In this document: positions 54,701 through 63,995 of the stretch, piece by piece | Layout: every line of letters begins with the position of its first letter | Position numbering within the stretch: position 1 is the first letter of the stretch | DNA from: Deinococcus aquiradiocola | GTDB lineage: Bacteria > Deinococcota > Deinococci > Deinococcales > Deinococcaceae | Direction of reading: 5' to 3' | NCBI RefSeq assembly: GCF_014646915.1 | Contig: NZ_BMOE01000010.1 | Span: forward strand, 62,001-126,000 | DNA: 64,000 nucleotides | Program-made: the position numbers and the translations under genes | Notes under the pieces: generated by a model | The model's input: the letters and a program-made list of their open reading frames with translations, nothing else | The model's database searches: none | What the model was told of the DNA's origin: nothing

Positions 54701-57700
54701 CATACGCGCCGTTCACGTCCAGCGTGGCCCGCGTCCGCAGGTCACCGCGCAGGGACGCGCGCAGATCGCCGTACGCCAGGACGGCGTTCGCGGCCGGGTA
54801 CAGCGGCCCGCGCACCGTGAGGGCCGTGCCGCCCAGCGTGCTGCCGAGGTCGGCGGCCAGCGTGCCGCCCGAGAGGGTCAGCGTGCCGCGCGCCGCCTGC
54901 CCGGCCGCCGTGAGGTTCAGGTTCACGCGGCCCTCCCCGCGGTCCAGTGCGGTGCTGAAGCCTTCACTCAGGCGCGGGAGGCGCAGGTCCGCCGTGACGC
55001 TCCCCGTCAGGGCCGTGCCCTGCAGGAAGGGCTGCACGGCCCGCGCGTCAATCCGCGCGCCGCGCACCGCGAGCGCCCCACCGTCGTACGTCACGGGGAC
55101 GCGCGTGCCCGGATGCGTCAGCACCCCGGACGCGGCCAGCCCGCCGCTCCAGTTCACGTGTGCCTGCAGGCCCAGCGGCGCGCCCGCGTACCGCGTGCCG
55201 AGCAGCGCCACGTCCGCCGACCCGGCCTTCAGGGTGGCCGTCACGCGGCCCGGCACGGTCACGGCGCGCACCTGCGCGGGCAGCAGCGCCAGCAGGGGAG
55301 ACGCAGGCGCGCTCAGCGTGCCGTTCAGGGCGGGCAGGACCTGCACAGACCCGCTCAGCGGGCCGCCCGCGACGGTCGTGAGGGCCGCGCCGCGCCCCGC
55401 GAGCGTCACCGCGCCCGGCTGGGACCCGTACACGTACCGCAGTCGCGCCTGCCCGGACCACGCGCCCGTGTACGTCAGGCCCCCCAGGTTCACGCGGAGC
55501 GGCGTGACGCTCGCCTGCAGCGGCAGCAACTGTGCCGGGACGCTCAACAGCCCGCCGTACGCCTGGGGTTTCAGGGTCACGGTGCCGCGCAGGTCCGTGC
55601 CGCTGCCGGACGCCGACACGCTCAGCTGCGGGCCGTCCACGCTGACGTTCAGGCCGGTGAGGGTGGTGGGGAGGCGCAACCTTCCCGACGCGAGCAGCGT
55701 GTGCGCCGCGAGCGTGCCGCTCGCCGTGAACCGCCCGGCCCGCGCCACCACGCGCAGCGGCCCGGCGTTCAGCGTGCCGCTCAGCAGGCCGCCCGCCGCG
55801 CTCAGGTTCCCGCGCAGCGTCTGCCCGGCCACCCGCAACCCGTTCGCCTGCACCGTGAAGTCCTGCAGGCCGCGCAGCGTGACGCGCGCACTGCCGCCCG
55901 CCCCGTCCGACGCGAGCAGGTCCGCGCGCGGCGACGCGCCCTTCCCGCTCACCGTGCCCTGCAGGTACACGCCCGCCAGCGGGCCGCGCACGCTCAGGTC
56001 GTACGTCACGGTGTTGGCGTCCAGCGTACCGCTCGCGCGCAGGCCGTCCGCGCTGCTGAGCGTCGTCTGCAGCGCCGTCCACGGGCCGTTCACGGCCGCG
56101 CGGTACGGGCCGAGGTTGCCGCTCGCGGCGAGGCGGCCGGTCCAGCCGGGACCGTACGCGCCGTTCACGGTGAGCGCGCCGCTCTGCCCGTACCCGCCGA
56201 GGGCCTGCGTGCCGTTCACGCGCAGCGTCCCGCCCGCGTACGCGAGGCTGAGCGCGCCGTACGTGCCGCTCACCGTGGGGGAGGGCGTGAGCGTCCCGGC
56301 CAGCGCGACCCGCTGCGCGGGCAGCGTGAAGCCGCCCAGCATCAGGGGCGTCAGCGTGCCGTTCACGCTCGCCTGCACGCGGCCGTACGGGCCGTACACC
56401 TGCGCCCGCAGCGACTGCGCGGGGACGGAAGGCACGGCCAGCGTCACGGGTCCGGCGAGGTTCAGGTCCGGGTACACGCGGCCCGACACGCGCGCCGACA
56501 CCTGCCCGGCCGTGCCGGTGCGGTACGTCACGTCACTGACGGTCGTGAGCTGCCCGGACTGCCGCGTCACGCGGCCGTTCACGGACGCGCCGAACCCGCT
56601 GCCCGCCACGTCGATGACGCCGCCCTGCCCGGCCAGGTTCAGGCGGGCCGTGCCGTTCAGGTTGCCGCCCACCAGGGGCCGCAGCGCGGCGAGGTTCACG
56701 TTGCCCGTCGCCGTCCAGTCCTGCCCGTCCAGGGTGCCGCGTGCGACGCTGCCCGCCGTGTTCAGCGTGAAGTTCACGCCCCGGTTCACGGTCACGGTGC
56801 CGCTCACGTCCGCGCCCTGCACGTTCGCGCTGGTCGGAAATCCCGCCGTGAGGCGCGTGCGGGCGTTCACGGTCACGCCGCCCTGCACGGCGCGCACGTC
56901 CACGTGGTCGCCCAGGCCCGTCAGGGTGGCGGTGCCTCGGCCGCCCGTGGCGCGCAGCGTGCCGCTCGCGCGCAGCGCCGTCGTGATGGCGAGCGTGCCG
57001 CGCAGGTCGTACCCCAGGGCGCTCAGGCCGCTGCTGTTCACGGCGAAGGTCTGGTCGCGCCATGTGGCCGTCCCGCCCGCGAAGGTCCAGTCGGCCCGGC
57101 GGCGCTGCCAGTTGAGGGTCAGCGGCCCGCTCGGCTGGCTGCCGAGGAGCGGCACGGCGGCCCGCACGTTGCCGCTGAAGCTCGCCTCCGGCACCTTGAG
57201 GGCCCCGGACCCGCTCAGGAGGACGCTCGTGACGGGGAGGTCCGTCGCCGACCACGTGCCGCGCAACTGCCGGTCGAGGTTCAGCTGCAGCGGTCCCAGG
57301 TCGGCGCGCAGCCCGGACCGGTCGAAGACGGCGCGTCCCGCGAGGTTCACCGGTCCGGCCCTGCCGCCGCTCAGCAGGATGTTCAGCCGGTCGAGGGTGC
57401 CCTGCGCGCTCAGGTCGCCGCTCACGCTGTAGAAGTCCGGCGACGCGCGCAGCGTCACGGCCCTGTCGCCCAGGCCCAGGCTGCCGCGCAGCGGTCCGCC
57501 CAGCGCCGAGCCCTGCGCGCTGATGACGTTGCGGGCACTGATCACGCCGTGAAGGTCGAGCGGCCGCGTGAGGAGGTTCCCGGTCCACGCGAGCGTCCCG
57601 TGCCGGTTGAAGGTCCAGTCGCCCGACAGCGTCTGCCGGCCCTGGAAGGTCGTCTGCGCCTGGAAGTGCAGGTCGTTGCGGCGCTCCTGCGTGTCCCGGA

Positions 57701-58781
57701 AGTACCGGTACGTGGCGTTCAGGTCGTGGAAGGGCAGCACGCTGAACTCACCGGAGGGACTGAGGATGTCGGCGTTCACGGTCACGGTGTTCCACCCGAA
57801 GGCGTGCGCCGAGACGCGCGCCACGCCCCGCCCGCCCTGCCCGAGCGCCTTCCCGAGCGCCGAGAGCTGCGGGGCGGCCGACGCGCGGATGTCCCAGCTG
57901 TGGCCTTTCAGGTCCACGCGGCCGTGCGCCGTGACGGGACCCGCCCAGCCGGTGCCGGACAGGCCGAGCGTGATCAGGTCGCCCCGGTGCCGCACCTGCC
58001 CGCCGATGCCCGTCACCTTCACGAAGGTCGCGCCGGGCACGGCGAGGCTCGCGCCGCTGAGCGTCAGGTCGCCCGACACCGGCCCCTGCCCGAAGCGGTA
58101 CTGGCCGCGCACGCGCCCGCCCGTGATGCCGCCCACCTGCTTGTCGTGCCAGTAGTGGTTCAGGGCGCGGGCGTCCGCGTCGATGTCGGCCGTCCCGACG
58201 AACGCGCCGGACGCCGTGCTGTACTTCAGCAGCACGTTCAGCGGTCCGTCCGTGGTGCGGCCCGTGACGCTCAGCGCGTCCTGACCGCCCGCGCGGCTGC
58301 TCTGCACGGCGAACTGCCCGCTCGGCACGTCGAAGCCCTGCCCGTCCACCACGAGGCGCGTGTTCTGCACGTCGATGAGGCCCGGCAGGATGTTCACGGC
58401 CGCCGCGCCACCCTGCGGTCCGCCCAGCAGCTTCTTGAGGTTCAGGTTCAGTGCCGCGTCCCGCACCTTCAGGTCGAGCTTCACGGTGCGGCGCAGCAGG
58501 TCCACGCCACTCAGGCGCGCGCCCGCCTGCCCGGCCTGCAGCGTCAGGCCCGGCACGTCCACGTTCACGTCCGTCAGGGTCGGCGCCCACAGCGGCCCAC
58601 CCACCCGTCCGGCCGTGACGTGCGTCGTCCCGCCCAGACTGCCCAGCACCCGCTGACCGAACAGCGCCGGACCGAACAGCAGCAGGGTCAGCAGCGCGAG
58701 CAGCAGCACCCCCAGCACGGTCCACAGCACGGGACGGGAGCGGGTGGGCGACGTGGGATGTTCGGGAGCCGCTTCGGTCAC
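48735..58781 (-). CDS. Giant TamB-like translocation/assembly (AsmA-like bridge) protein
   Basis: 3,348 residues, the largest gene here and well over twice E. coli TamB (1,259). One N-terminal membrane anchor ([19 protein letters not shown], about 19-37), then thousands of residues of repetitive short beta-strand units rich in G, T, L, V and N (the Taco/AsmA-like groove that spans the envelope and moves lipids). The C-terminal TamB/DUF490 domain includes [22 protein letters not shown] and [14 protein letters not shown] and ends in the aromatic FNFSYVYRW. No TamA/Omp85 gene lies nearby. GTG start without a good Shine-Dalgarno; an upstream minicistron with AGGAGG overlaps it. Confidence 0.9.
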   Translation of the reverse strand: MTEAAPEHPTSPTRSRPVLWTVLGVLLLALLTLLLFGPALFGQRVLGSLGGTTHVTAGRVGGPLWAPTLTDVNVDVPGLTLQAGQAGARLSGVDLLRRTVKLDLKVRDAALNLNLKKLLGGPQGGAAAVNILPGLIDVQNTRLVVDGQGFDVPSGQFAVQSSRAGGQDALSVTGRTTDGPLNVLLKYSTASGAFVGTADIDADARALNHYWHDKQVGGITGGRVRGQYRFGQGPVSGDLTLSGASLAVPGATFVKVTGIGGQVRHRGDLITLGLSGTGWAGPVTAHGRVDLKGHSWDIRASAAPQLSALGKALGQGGRGVARVSAHAFGWNTVTVNADILSPSGEFSVLPFHDLNATYRYFRDTQERRNDLHFQAQTTFQGRQTLSGDWTFNRHGTLAWTGNLLTRPLDLHGVISARNVISAQGSALGGPLRGSLGLGDRAVTLRASPDFYSVSGDLSAQGTLDRLNILLSGGRAGPVNLAGRAVFDRSGLRADLGPLQLNLDRQLRGTWSATDLPVTSVLLSGSGALKVPEASFSGNVRAAVPLLGSQPSGPLTLNWQRRRADWTFAGGTATWRDQTFAVNSSGLSALGYDLRGTLAITTALRASGTLRATGGRGTATLTGLGDHVDVRAVQGGVTVNARTRLTAGFPTSANVQGADVSGTVTVNRGVNFTLNTAGSVARGTLDGQDWTATGNVNLAALRPLVGGNLNGTARLNLAGQGGVIDVAGSGFGASVNGRVTRQSGQLTTVSDVTYRTGTAGQVSARVSGRVYPDLNLAGPVTLAVPSVPAQSLRAQVYGPYGRVQASVNGTLTPLMLGGFTLPAQRVALAGTLTPSPTVSGTYGALSLAYAGGTLRVNGTQALGGYGQSGALTVNGAYGPGWTGRLAASGNLGPYRAAVNGPWTALQTTLSSADGLRASGTLDANTVTYDLSVRGPLAGVYLQGTVSGKGASPRADLLASDGAGGSARVTLRGLQDFTVQANGLRVAGQTLRGNLSAAGGLLSGTLNAGPLRVVARAGRFTASGTLAAHTLLASGRLRLPTTLTGLNVSVDGPQLSVSASGSGTDLRGTVTLKPQAYGGLLSVPAQLLPLQASVTPLRVNLGGLTYTGAWSGQARLRYVYGSQPGAVTLAGRGAALTTVAGGPLSGSVQVLPALNGTLSAPASPLLALLPAQVRAVTVPGRVTATLKAGSADVALLGTRYAGAPLGLQAHVNWSGGLAASGVLTHPGTRVPVTYDGGALAVRGARIDARAVQPFLQGTALTGSVTADLRLPRLSEGFSTALDRGEGRVNLNLTAAGQAARGTLTLSGGTLAADLGSTLGGTALTVRGPLYPAANAVLAYGDLRASLRGDLRTRATLDVNGAYAGRTVSLSAQGGLKPARLDVTGDVAGLNVNVNASGPAVAGAAWSVAGRFAAPDTRALIGSAGTVGGTLGGTFTDLRVNASGRVAGVDFTLPARYRAGTLSVQEASAALAGVASARVSGTVLPALNLSGPVTVSDYLAGGYTLAATGSVGRPDLRLSGVTTGGPRGLDAQGSRVTAHLLGRDWKVEASGEQLSGTARGQLGNTLGPAGLLAARFTLHAPYRSGTQTVQLDGPFGWSQASGFLGDLRLAGNVSGQALQAHVTGSGTLALDAALGQAQVRGTFPASLPLRPGGTLALQTLDLGAFWGRPRQLTLTADASLGGAAWNAVQTSVKGDLLDTAGELSGAVQARYAAGNAALNLAGRRLRGTATLVDGTYHADLGSSGASVARLLPESAGVDALTLAGQVTVDGSTTLGLRQVRASGLQVSGRAAQTGAFTLSGSALYTPSVTQADLQGEVFGGTLSARGSLPEGVEVAVNGMKPAALGIDTLDGTLTLTGPAASPNVTGRLNVTRPEFVAQLDVAGRATDPRLNAAATLRGGYAGRVLAEARNVRLSPPAADVRVYGTAAQGQNRVQLDLNGSWPNLAGRATAQLAALQEPVQVQGDGSGTYRLQAGSLGSGTLKLAGFVPSVLLQAHLTPLGLLGAQGDASADVTVSGPLGSLNVSAGAALNTVTVSGVNVQDVSLAVNGPLTGRGGGLNALTGTLTQAGQATGTLQRGTLTFTDLRAAGYGLTASATGRATLTGTGSAALHLAGAGVTSDLKAAYAGGSIALSGTADAAGFAATLASTGSLRNGWTGTLDVTGGPSGVLTDTAHLVLSGPVVQPMLAGSLGLGGAGVRVVANRQNVQLRLTDGPDAQASGVLNLDLTRSLWEGQVTYARPEASVKVALSGPSGQPVAALDVTRGSWRASGTAGLTGADVNVTDGTATGRVRWDGTQLGVNLPGLSLGGLNISTLAGTLNATGTVNTRTLTGNVTFGLRDLQTGYTVPVVNLPLTGSVAGLATLTDGVLGGNATLTSELGTAALTLAQAGRGGAYRGALQAHLTQPAQTGTVTMPVAGSTGTGTTATGSVPVPGVVRAGGTLDADVTLDARGLNGTLRTQALGLSLGGLRARLNGTVTLTGQSFAVQAAAGSESSNSGTQVSLDGSGGLADLLPGLTALTGVKPTGDGYSLRANLDGLNLQGLKVAPNLSGRVSGDLAVSDGGGTFMLRSPALRLGDTVLAARLDGTLVGDGSLVGRNSLLTSDWRIRGSLGTSSAASSLLTASLSNGILAGTFQMRGLPVDAFLSAFSGVLPGQGLVTGLARFRLPVADPLAGDVNIVAERVTVTSTMLVTPAATTATNGKPATTPPASGSTASGTGAAPQRVVQTLAGSGSVQYGQRELRNIDLHLSGAGRWDVTGQYTRRAVNVTAAFQNTTFTPVLLFIPSLREQSPSLQGTLSVNVAGTYDRPVGNVSGSDLSGALGSISLRIPSLSGTLPDSGLFTVQGRVQAGGSVGADGTVNIGGRLDTLRLRGLNVEYRGLLVPQGLGRIENVVANVTQENAGTTREGYAVNAQAVGGLGVGSLSVQGSLSPRYDLRLTARNFNLPISLIYGRESRINADLTAVEQARPNNDGPILVSGAVGVQSLVLGTGGTGSTAVIPAPSGSTGMAGGGASTGTGTDGSVPYNSPLPEELTTFPRTAEQVAAARRVSPLLSRVVFQNIPITAPNGIRVDESIGRAELSGDLTLSGTGSTPKLAGSVKAIRGSVDLRDNSFNIDSGSAVFDGTSLYPKIAVSATGDVPLPEGGLVGVNLTLDGGFGPQPNGTNALSLDTHLTCVRGCTGASVDLSSANPNAEAQLYSLVAVGTPDVTSLPSNLGTFGTSALKTALNLFVLGELQRNVARALGVDVFKINAALPGENGSSGFGATFTVGSYLTRELYLQYRVDLSGQGLLDATYTTPDNRFTFKASTPLTGLDFSTLQPSFSAAYNFTNRSSVALGVQSGISTKFNFSYVYRW

Positions 58782-58828
58782 GGAAGGCCGACAGGGACAG
58801 CGGAAATGGCGGCGGGCCGGGCGTTCAC
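58778..58828 (-). CDS. 16-codon minicistron upstream of tamB
   Basis: AGGAGG (58834-58839) with 5-nt spacing precedes this GTG. The peptide [16 protein letters not shown] ends in a TGA overlapping the tamB GTG (GTGA). The strong ribosome site belongs to the minicistron, whereas tamB itself has none, which favours translational coupling. A -10-like TAGACT lies at 58841-58846 (minus). Confidence 0.5.
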   Translation of the reverse strand: MNARPAAISAVPVGLP

Positions 58829-58941
58829 AGTCACCTCCTCAGTCTACCCGTCCGTGCATGAGTTCACGGTTTGGGCAAGCGTTCATGTGCACGTCCCGTC
58901 GTCCCGTCCGGCGCGTCCCGGACTGCTACACTCCCCCCTGT

Positions 58942-59205
58942 ATGCGGATCGTGGCGCTGGTGGCGGGAAGGGTGACGGGGGTCGGGTACCGCCGTTTCGT
59001 GCAGGGCAAGGCCCGTGATCTGGGGCTGGCGGGCAGCGCCGAGAACCTCACGGACGGCCGGGTGGAGGTCGTCGCGGAGGGAGAGCGTCCCGAACTGGAG
59101 CGCCTGCTGCACTGGCTGCACCGTGGCCCGGCGCACGCCCGCGTGACGCAGGTGGACGTGCAGTGGACCGAGGCGACCGGCCTGAGCGAGTTTCACATCT
59201 TCTGA
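58942..59205 (+). CDS. acyP: Acylphosphatase
   Basis: 87 residues, usual family size. Hydrolyses acyl phosphates. Active-site motif [23 protein letters not shown], with the phosphate-binding Arg and the Asn in [16 protein letters not shown] (58927-58932) ends 9 nt before the ATG, so the leader is only a few bases. Divergent from tamB. Confidence 0.93.
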   Translation: MRIVALVAGRVTGVGYRRFVQGKARDLGLAGSAENLTDGRVEVVAEGERPELERLLHWLHRGPAHARVTQVDVQWTEATGLSEFHIF

Positions 59206-59255
59206 GCGGCCCGGCGCGGTGTGCGGCCCGTTGCGCGCCGTCAATTGGGAGGGTT

Positions 59256-59280
59256 GCCCCGGACCGTCCGGGGCTTTTTT
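59256..59280 (+). terminator. Terminator after acyP
   Basis: 8-bp stem GCCCCGGA / TCCGGGGC with a 3-nt loop, then six T; it directly abuts the fur-like promoter. Confidence 0.88.
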
Positions 59281-59294
59281 GATACTCTGTTCCC

Positions 59295-59714
59295 ATGTCC
59301 ACGGCCCGTCAGACCCGTCAGCGTGAGGTGATCGTCCAGGTGCTCCAGCAGGCCGAGGGGCCGCTCAGCGCGCCCGAACTGCTCGCCCGCGCGCAGGTGA
59401 CGCTGCCCGGCCTGGGAACCGCCACCGTATACCGCACCCTGAAGCTCATGCAGGAGCAGGGCGAGGCGCACGCGGTGCATCTGGACGGCGAGCCGATGTA
59501 CGAGTCGAGCGGGCGCGGTCACCACCATCACTTCTCGTGCAACGGGTGCGGGCGGGTGTTCTCGCTGCATTCCTGCCCGGTCGCGCTGCCGCGCGGCACG
59601 GTGTACCCGGGCGGGTTCGTGGTGGAGGACCACGAGGTGACGCTGTACGGCCGCTGCCCGCAGTGCGCGGCGCAGCAGGCGCAGGCCCCTGCGCCGGGCG
59701 TCACGGCCGGTTGA
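59295..59714 (+). CDS. Fur-family metalloregulator (Fur/Zur/Mur type)
   Basis: 139 residues. N-terminal winged helix (about 8-80; [38 protein letters not shown]), then the metal/dimerisation domain with [17 protein letters not shown] and the second CxxC pair in [10 protein letters not shown] for structural zinc. Metal specificity (Zn, Mn or Fe) cannot be told from sequence, but the next genes form a Zn/Mn importer with a Fur-box-like site. TACTCT (59283-59288) ends 6 nt before the ATG, so it is leaderless. Confidence 0.92.
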   Translation: MSTARQTRQREVIVQVLQQAEGPLSAPELLARAQVTLPGLGTATVYRTLKLMQEQGEAHAVHLDGEPMYESSGRGHHHHFSCNGCGRVFSLHSCPVALPRGTVYPGGFVVEDHEVTLYGRCPQCAAQQAQAPAPGVTAG

Positions 59715-59785
59715 GCCGGTCTGCCGGGCATCTCCCGGTAGCGTGGGCGCGGCCTGCGCGCGTGGGGTGGGGGAGTGGGCAGGGC

Positions 59786-59819
59786 TTGCGCCAGAATTGA
59801 GAATGGATTATCGTTTCTC
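59786..59819 (+). promoter_or_regulatory. Promoter and Fur-box-like operator of the Zn/Mn ABC gene
   Basis: -35 TTGCGC (59786-59791), 17-bp spacer, -10 TATCGT (59809-59814). A 21-bp inverted repeat covers the -10 (59799-59819; arms GAGAATGGAT and TATCGTTTCTC, 8 of 10 positions paired), as expected for repression by the Fur-family protein encoded just upstream. Confidence 0.7.
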
Positions 59820-59970
59820 TCGTGCGTTCGCCCGGAGCGGCGAACACGTCTTCCGCAGGCCCGGACGACAGGACCGTGTCCCGACGCCACCCGGACGCCG
59901 CCCCCCCCGGCGCCGACGGGTCACCCGGGCCTGCCCCCTTCCCCCGCGCACCCACAGGAGCGACCCCGAC

Positions 59971-60909
59971 ATGCCCACCCCCCGCCAGACCCTCCCCTCC
60001 ACGCCCGCCCGGCCCGGCCTCCGCACCCTCACAGCCCTGGCCCTGCTGGGCCTGAGCGCCACAGCGACCGCCGCGCAGGTCCCCGTCGCCGCCAGCACCT
60101 CCATCATCGCGGACTTCGTCAGGGCCGTCGGCGGCACGCGCGTCTCCCTCGTCACGCTCGTTCCCGCCAACGCCGACACGCACACGTACCAGCCGACCAC
60201 CGGCGACGTGAAACGCCTCTCGCTGTCCCGCACGCTCTTCATCAACGGCGCGAACCTCGAACCGTGGCTCCCCAAACTCATCGGGTCCGCGCCCGGCGTC
60301 CGGGTCGTCACGCTCAGCCGCAGCGTCAAGCTCCGGCAGGCCAGCGAACTCGCCGCCGAGGGCCTCCAGGCCGAAGGCAGCTTCGATCCGCACACGTGGT
60401 GGAACCCGCAGAACGTCTCCGCGTACGTCAAGACCATCACGGCGGAACTCACGCGCCTCGACCCGGCAGGCCGGGCCACCTACGCCAGCAACGCCGCCGC
60501 GTACCAGAAGCAGCTCACCGCCCTCGACACCTACGCCAGAACGCAGTTCGGGACGCTGCCCGCCGCCAGCCGCACCCTCGTCACCAACCACGACGCGCTC
60601 GGCTACCTCGCGCAGCGCTACGGGTTCACGGTCGTCGGACAGGTGATCGGCGGCCTGAGCACCGAACGCGAACCGTCCGCGCAGGACCTCGTGCGGCTCG
60701 TGAAGGCCGTCCGCGCGTCCCACACGCGCGCCATCTTCACCGAGAACACCGTCAACGCCCGGCTCGCGCAGGCGCTCAGCAGCGAGACCGGCGTGAAGAT
60801 CGCCCCGCCGCTGTACACCGACGCGCTCGGCGCGCCCGGCTCGGACGGCGCCACGTACCTGCAGGCCTTCCGGCACAACGTGCAGGTGATCGTGAGCGCA
60901 CTGAAATAG
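59971..60909 (+). CDS. Zinc/manganese ABC transporter, substrate-binding protein
   Basis: 312 residues, cluster A-I binding protein with signal peptide (cleavage about residue 34, ATAAQ). Ligand residues are visible: H71 in ADTHTYQP, H141 in DPHTWWNP, H207 in TNHDALGY and D284 in YTDALG. Three His plus Asp is the ZnuA/TroA-type set, whereas Mn-specific PsaA/MntA-type proteins usually have Glu at the third site. No His-rich loop. AGGAG precedes the ATG at 10-nt spacing; the longer upstream frame lacks a signal peptide. Confidence 0.92.
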   Translation: MPTPRQTLPSTPARPGLRTLTALALLGLSATATAAQVPVAASTSIIADFVRAVGGTRVSLVTLVPANADTHTYQPTTGDVKRLSLSRTLFINGANLEPWLPKLIGSAPGVRVVTLSRSVKLRQASELAAEGLQAEGSFDPHTWWNPQNVSAYVKTITAELTRLDPAGRATYASNAAAYQKQLTALDTYARTQFGTLPAASRTLVTNHDALGYLAQRYGFTVVGQVIGGLSTEREPSAQDLVRLVKAVRASHTRAIFTENTVNARLAQALSSETGVKIAPPLYTDALGAPGSDGATYLQAFRHNVQVIVSALK

Positions 60910-60926
60910 ATGTTATTGAGATTTGA

Positions 60927-60942
60927 TACTCTGTTCTCCATG
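60927..60942 (+). promoter_or_regulatory. Internal promoter before the ATPase gene, duplicate of the fur-like promoter
   Basis: TTTGATACTCTGTTC followed by TCCATGTC here, versus the same 15 bases followed by CCATGTC at the fur-like gene (59280-59299). The -10 TACTCT ends 7 nt before the minicistron ATG. Such identity suggests a shared regulator or copying. Confidence 0.55.
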
Positions 60943-60999
60943 TCTCCCGCGAGTCGCCCCGCCCATCCCACCCCGCCCGCGCAGGGCGGCGCGCCGTGA
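60940..60999 (+). CDS. 19-codon leaderless minicistron upstream of the Zn/Mn ATPase gene
   Basis: ATG 7 nt after TACTCT; encodes [19 protein letters not shown] and ends in a TGA overlapping the GTG of the ATPase gene (GTGA), which itself has no clear Shine-Dalgarno. The Pro-rich peptide could also act as a stalling leader peptide. Confidence 0.5.
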   Translation: MSPASRPAHPTPPAQGGAP

Positions 61000-61715
61000 T
61001 CGAAGTTCAGGACCTCAGCGTGTCGTACGGCCAGCAGATCGCGCTCCAGAACGCCAGCGCCCGCTTCATGCCCGGCCAGTTCAGCGCCATCATCGGCCCG
61101 AACGGCGCGGGCAAGAGCACCCTCCTCAAGACCGTCCTCGGCCTCGTGGACGCCACGCAGGGCCGCGTCGTGACCTCCGACGACCTGCGCGACCTGCGCC
61201 GCAGCAGCGCCTACGTGCCGCAGCAGCAGACGCTCGACTGGGCGTTCCCCGTCACCGTGTGGGACGTCGCCATGATGGGCCGCACCGCCCGCCTCGGCTG
61301 GCTGCGCTGGCCCGGCCGCAAGGACCGCGACGTGGTCCTCGCGTCCCTCAGGCAGACCGAGGTGGACGCCCTGCGCGAACGCCCCATCCAGGCGCTGTCC
61401 GGCGGGCAACGCCAGCGCGTCCTGCTGGCCCGCATGCTGGCCCGCGAGGCGCAGGTGCTGCTGCTGGACGAACCGCTCACCGGCGTCGACACCGCCACCG
61501 GCGAGAAGATCATGCGCCTCCTGCAGGAACAGGCCCGCGCGGGCCGCACCGTCATCATGGTCACGCACGACCTCGAAGCGGCGCGCCGCTGGTGCGACCA
61601 GCTGCTCCTCGTGAACCGCACCGTCGTCGCCCAGGGCCGCCCGGACGACGTGTACACGCCCGCCAACATCGAATGCACCTTCTCCAGCAGCCACCTGGGG
61701 CACACCCATGCTTGA
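60996..61715 (+). CDS. Zinc/manganese ABC transporter ATPase (ZnuC/MntB-like)
   Basis: 239 residues. Walker [11 protein letters not shown], the metal-importer segment [23 protein letters not shown], signature [15 protein letters not shown], Walker [13 protein letters not shown] and MVTHDLE. GTG start within the GTGA overlap of the minicistron; the 3' end overlaps the permease start by 8 nt. Confidence 0.93.
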   Translation: MIEVQDLSVSYGQQIALQNASARFMPGQFSAIIGPNGAGKSTLLKTVLGLVDATQGRVVTSDDLRDLRRSSAYVPQQQTLDWAFPVTVWDVAMMGRTARLGWLRWPGRKDRDVVLASLRQTEVDALRERPIQALSGGQRQRVLLARMLAREAQVLLLDEPLTGVDTATGEKIMRLLQEQARAGRTVIMVTHDLEAARRWCDQLLLVNRTVVAQGRPDDVYTPANIECTFSSSHLGHTHA

Positions 61716-62523
61716 AGCGCTCCTCGACCCGCTCAGCGCGGGCTTCTTCCTGCGCGCGTTGATCGGCGTGACGCTCGTCAGCGTGCTGTGCGCCCTGGTC
61801 GGCGTGTGGGTCGTCCTGCGCGGCCTGAGCTACATCGGGGACGCCATGAGCCACGCGGTGCTGCCCGGCATCGTCGGCGCGTTCCTGCTGCACGTGAACC
61901 TGATCTTTGGCGCGGTCGTCGCGGCCGTCCTCACCGCGCTCGGTATCGGGTTCGTGTCGCAGCGCAGCGGCCTGAAGCAGGACAGCGCCATCGGCATCGT
62001 GTTCGTCGGCATGTTCGCGCTCGGCGTGACCCTCCTCAGCCGCGCGCCCACGTACACCTCCGACCTCGCCAACTTCCTGATCGGCAACCCGCTCGGCGTC
62101 ACCAGCGGCGACCTGTGGGGCGCGCTCGCCGTGACCGTCGTCGTCGCCGCGACCCTGTGGGCCGTGCAGAAGGAACTGCTGCTCGTGTCCTTCGACCCCA
62201 CCGAGGCGCGCGTGGTGGGCCTCCCCGTGCGCCGCCTCAACAACCTGCTGCTCGTCCTGGTGGGCCTCGTCGTGGTGCTCACGGTGCAGCTCGTCGGGAC
62301 GACGCTCAGCGTGTCGCTGCTCATCACGTCCGCCGCGTCCGCCCGCCTCTTCGCGCCGAACCTGCGCCGCATGGTCGTCACGGCCGCCGTGCTCGGCAGT
62401 GCGTGCGGTGTGCTGGGCCTGTACCTCTCGTACTTCCTGAACACCGCCGCCGGACCCACCATCGTGCTCGTCAACACTGCCGCCTTCCTGATCGCCCTGA
62501 CCCTCCGGGGACGGCGCGAGTAG
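61708..62523 (+). CDS. Zinc/manganese ABC transporter permease (ZnuB/MntC-like)
   Basis: 271 residues, about eight membrane segments, ABC-3 family: [61 protein letters not shown], and [22 protein letters not shown] (ATPase contact). The ATG overlaps the ATPase stop by 8 nt. Completes the SBP-ATPase-permease importer. Confidence 0.94.
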   Translation: MLEALLDPLSAGFFLRALIGVTLVSVLCALVGVWVVLRGLSYIGDAMSHAVLPGIVGAFLLHVNLIFGAVVAAVLTALGIGFVSQRSGLKQDSAIGIVFVGMFALGVTLLSRAPTYTSDLANFLIGNPLGVTSGDLWGALAVTVVVAATLWAVQKELLLVSFDPTEARVVGLPVRRLNNLLLVLVGLVVVLTVQLVGTTLSVSLLITSAASARLFAPNLRRMVVTAAVLGSACGVLGLYLSYFLNTAAGPTIVLVNTAAFLIALTLRGRRE

Positions 62524-62611
62524 GAAGGGATTCCGGGGGCGTTCCAAGTCACGAGGGGAAGGCGCCCGGTCCGGGCGGCTGACAGAGGACCGGCGCACAC
62601 ACGACAGAACA

Positions 62612-62651
62612 GAGGGGAGGCCCGGACATTCATCTGTCCGGGCCTCCCCTC
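62612..62651. terminator. Bidirectional terminator, Zn/Mn permease / nitroreductase
   Basis: A perfect 17-bp stem beginning GAGGGGAGGCCCGGACA with a 6-nt loop lies between convergent genes; TCTGTTCTG follows on the minus strand. Confidence 0.8.
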
Positions 62652-62664
62652 GGGTGTTGCTAGC

Positions 62665-63303
62665 TCAGTAGAACTTGGTGACGCGGTCGAGGTTGTGGCG
62701 GTGCTGGGGGTAGCCTTCCTCGGCGCGCTTGCCGATGGGCAGCAGACCGGCGAACTGGACGTGCTCGGGCAGCCCGAGGAGTTCCTTGACGGCCTGGGGG
62801 TTGAAGCCGAGCATGGGGACGGTGTCGTAGCCCTTGCTGCGCGCGGCGAGCATCAGGAAGCCGAAGGCGATGTTGGCCTGGGTGAGGCCCCACTGGCCGC
62901 GCTGAGCGACGTCCTGCTGACCGAACGCACCCTCGAAGGTCTTGCGCTGGCCGACGCGGCCTTCCTCGCCCATGCCGGGGTGAGCGGTCTCCTCGACGGT
63001 GGCGAGGGTGTCTTCCATGTCGCTGTACACCACGATGACGGCGGGGGCGCTGGTGATCTGGCCCTGGCCGTACGCGGCGTCCTTCAGCTTCTCCTTGAGG
63101 TCGGCGTCCTGCACCACGGCGAAGCGCCAGGTCTGGGCGTTCCAGGCGCTGGGGGCGAGGCTCGTGAGTTCGAGGATCTCGCGCAGGTCGTCCTGGTTCA
63201 TGGGCTCCTGAACGTACTTGCGGATGCTGACGCGGGTCTTGATCGCTTCGGCGACGCTGAGGTTGGTGGTGCTGCGGGCGGGCTGTTCGGTCACGTTCGT
63301 CAT
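62665..63303 (-). CDS. Nitroreductase-family oxidoreductase
   Basis: About 212 residues. FMN-dependent nitroreductase fold: [45 protein letters not shown] at the N-terminus and [31 protein letters not shown] at the C-terminus. Reduces quinones, nitro compounds or similar with NAD(P)H. The ATG at 63303 is favoured over 63312 because TTGACT (63334-63339), 17 bp and CAGCAT (63311-63316) place a -10-like box 7 nt upstream on the minus strand. Divergent from, and probably controlled by, the HxlR protein. Confidence 0.92.
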   Translation of the reverse strand: MTNVTEQPARSTTNLSVAEAIKTRVSIRKYVQEPMNQDDLREILELTSLAPSAWNAQTWRFAVVQDADLKEKLKDAAYGQGQITSAPAVIVVYSDMEDTLATVEETAHPGMGEEGRVGQRKTFEGAFGQQDVAQRGQWGLTQANIAFGFLMLAARSKGYDTVPMLGFNPQAVKELLGLPEHVQFAGLLPIGKRAEEGYPQHRHNLDRVTKFY

Positions 63304-63336
63304 GGGTGTCATGCTGCATCAAGTGGTTTAAAAAGT

Positions 63337-63364
63337 CAAGTACTGTGACATTTACTAGTATTTG
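63337..63364. promoter_or_regulatory. Candidate HxlR operator in the nitroreductase/HxlR gap
   Basis: CAAGTACT-N12-AGTATTTG pairs at 7 of 8 positions per arm. The TACT...AGTA core resembles operators of YodB-type HxlR regulators. It sits between both genes' promoters. Confidence 0.6.
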
Positions 63365-63392
63365 CCCCCCCTCCGGGCCTATACTGTCAGGC

Positions 63393-63827
63393 ATGAGTCA
63401 ACATGCCACCACCTTTTGCCCGGCATACCGGGCCATCGGGGTGTTGCAGGAGAAATGGGTGCTGCACATCGTGCGCGCCCTGCTGAGCGGTAACCGGGGC
63501 TTCAACGAGCTGGCCCGCATGATCGGAGGGTGCAACAGTGCCACCCTCACCCAGCGCCTGGAGCAGCTCGAACACCTCAACATCGTCGCCAAGGCCACCG
63601 ATGTCGGCATGACCGGCAAGCTGGCCCGCAGCATCTACAGCCTCACCGAAGCGGGCCGCGAACTGCAGACCGTGATCGACGCCATCGACGCGTGGGGCCG
63701 CGCGCACCTCGCGCCGGACCCGGAAGGGGACGCCGTCGCGGTCGCCGCGCAGGCCGAATGCCCCCAGGAGGTGCAGGGCGACGGCCCCCACAGCGAGTCC
63801 GACCCGGAAACGGCGCTCGTCTCCTGA
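63393..63827 (+). CDS. HxlR-family transcriptional regulator
   Basis: 144 residues. Winged helix with the family pattern FCPAYRAIGVLQEKWVLHIVRALLSGNRGFNELARMIGG and TLTQRLEQLEHLNIV. The N-terminal Cys (residue 9, in FCPAYR) is in the position used for redox sensing in YodB/HypR-type members. About 35 extra acidic residues end the protein. TATACT (63380-63385) ends 7 nt before the ATG, so it is leaderless; the longer frame into the operator is rejected. Confidence 0.9.
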   Translation: MSQHATTFCPAYRAIGVLQEKWVLHIVRALLSGNRGFNELARMIGGCNSATLTQRLEQLEHLNIVAKATDVGMTGKLARSIYSLTEAGRELQTVIDAIDAWGRAHLAPDPEGDAVAVAAQAECPQEVQGDGPHSESDPETALVS

Positions 63828-63847
63828 CCCACCCCCCACGCCCGCCC

Positions 63848-63877
63848 TTGACCTGCCCCCCGTCCGCCCGCTAGCCT
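63848..63877 (+). promoter_or_regulatory. Promoter of the S-box transcript
   Basis: -35 TTGACC (63848-63853), 18-bp spacer, -10 TAGCCT (63872-63877), placing the transcription start just before the riboswitch. Confidence 0.65.
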
Positions 63878-63894
63878 GAACTGTCAGCCTCGCC

Positions 63895-63995
63895 TGACAC
63901 CCCTTTATCCAGAGCGCCCGAGAGACCTGGCTCCACGACGGCGCAGCAACCCGCCCTCATCACGGCACGGTGCTTCCTCCAGCCGGTATACGGGT
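63895..63995 (+). promoter_or_regulatory. SAM-I (S-box) riboswitch
   Basis: Core motifs in order: TTATCCAGAG, then GAGAGACCTGGCTCCACGAC, then GCGCAGCAACCC and CGGTGCTTCCTCCAGC, matching the S-box consensus (AGAG, GACTGGCCC, GGCAACC, GGTGCTAATTCC). The final P1 strand lies at the window edge. The regulated gene, probably for methionine, cysteine or SAM metabolism or transport, is outside the window. Confidence 0.85.

Noticed and set aside
48696..59018. A 3,440-codon plus-strand ORF opposite tamB
   Set aside because: It is the antisense of a clearly coding TamB-like gene; its protein is A/R/Q/G/V-rich low-complexity sequence with no domain, as expected for a GC-rich shadow frame.
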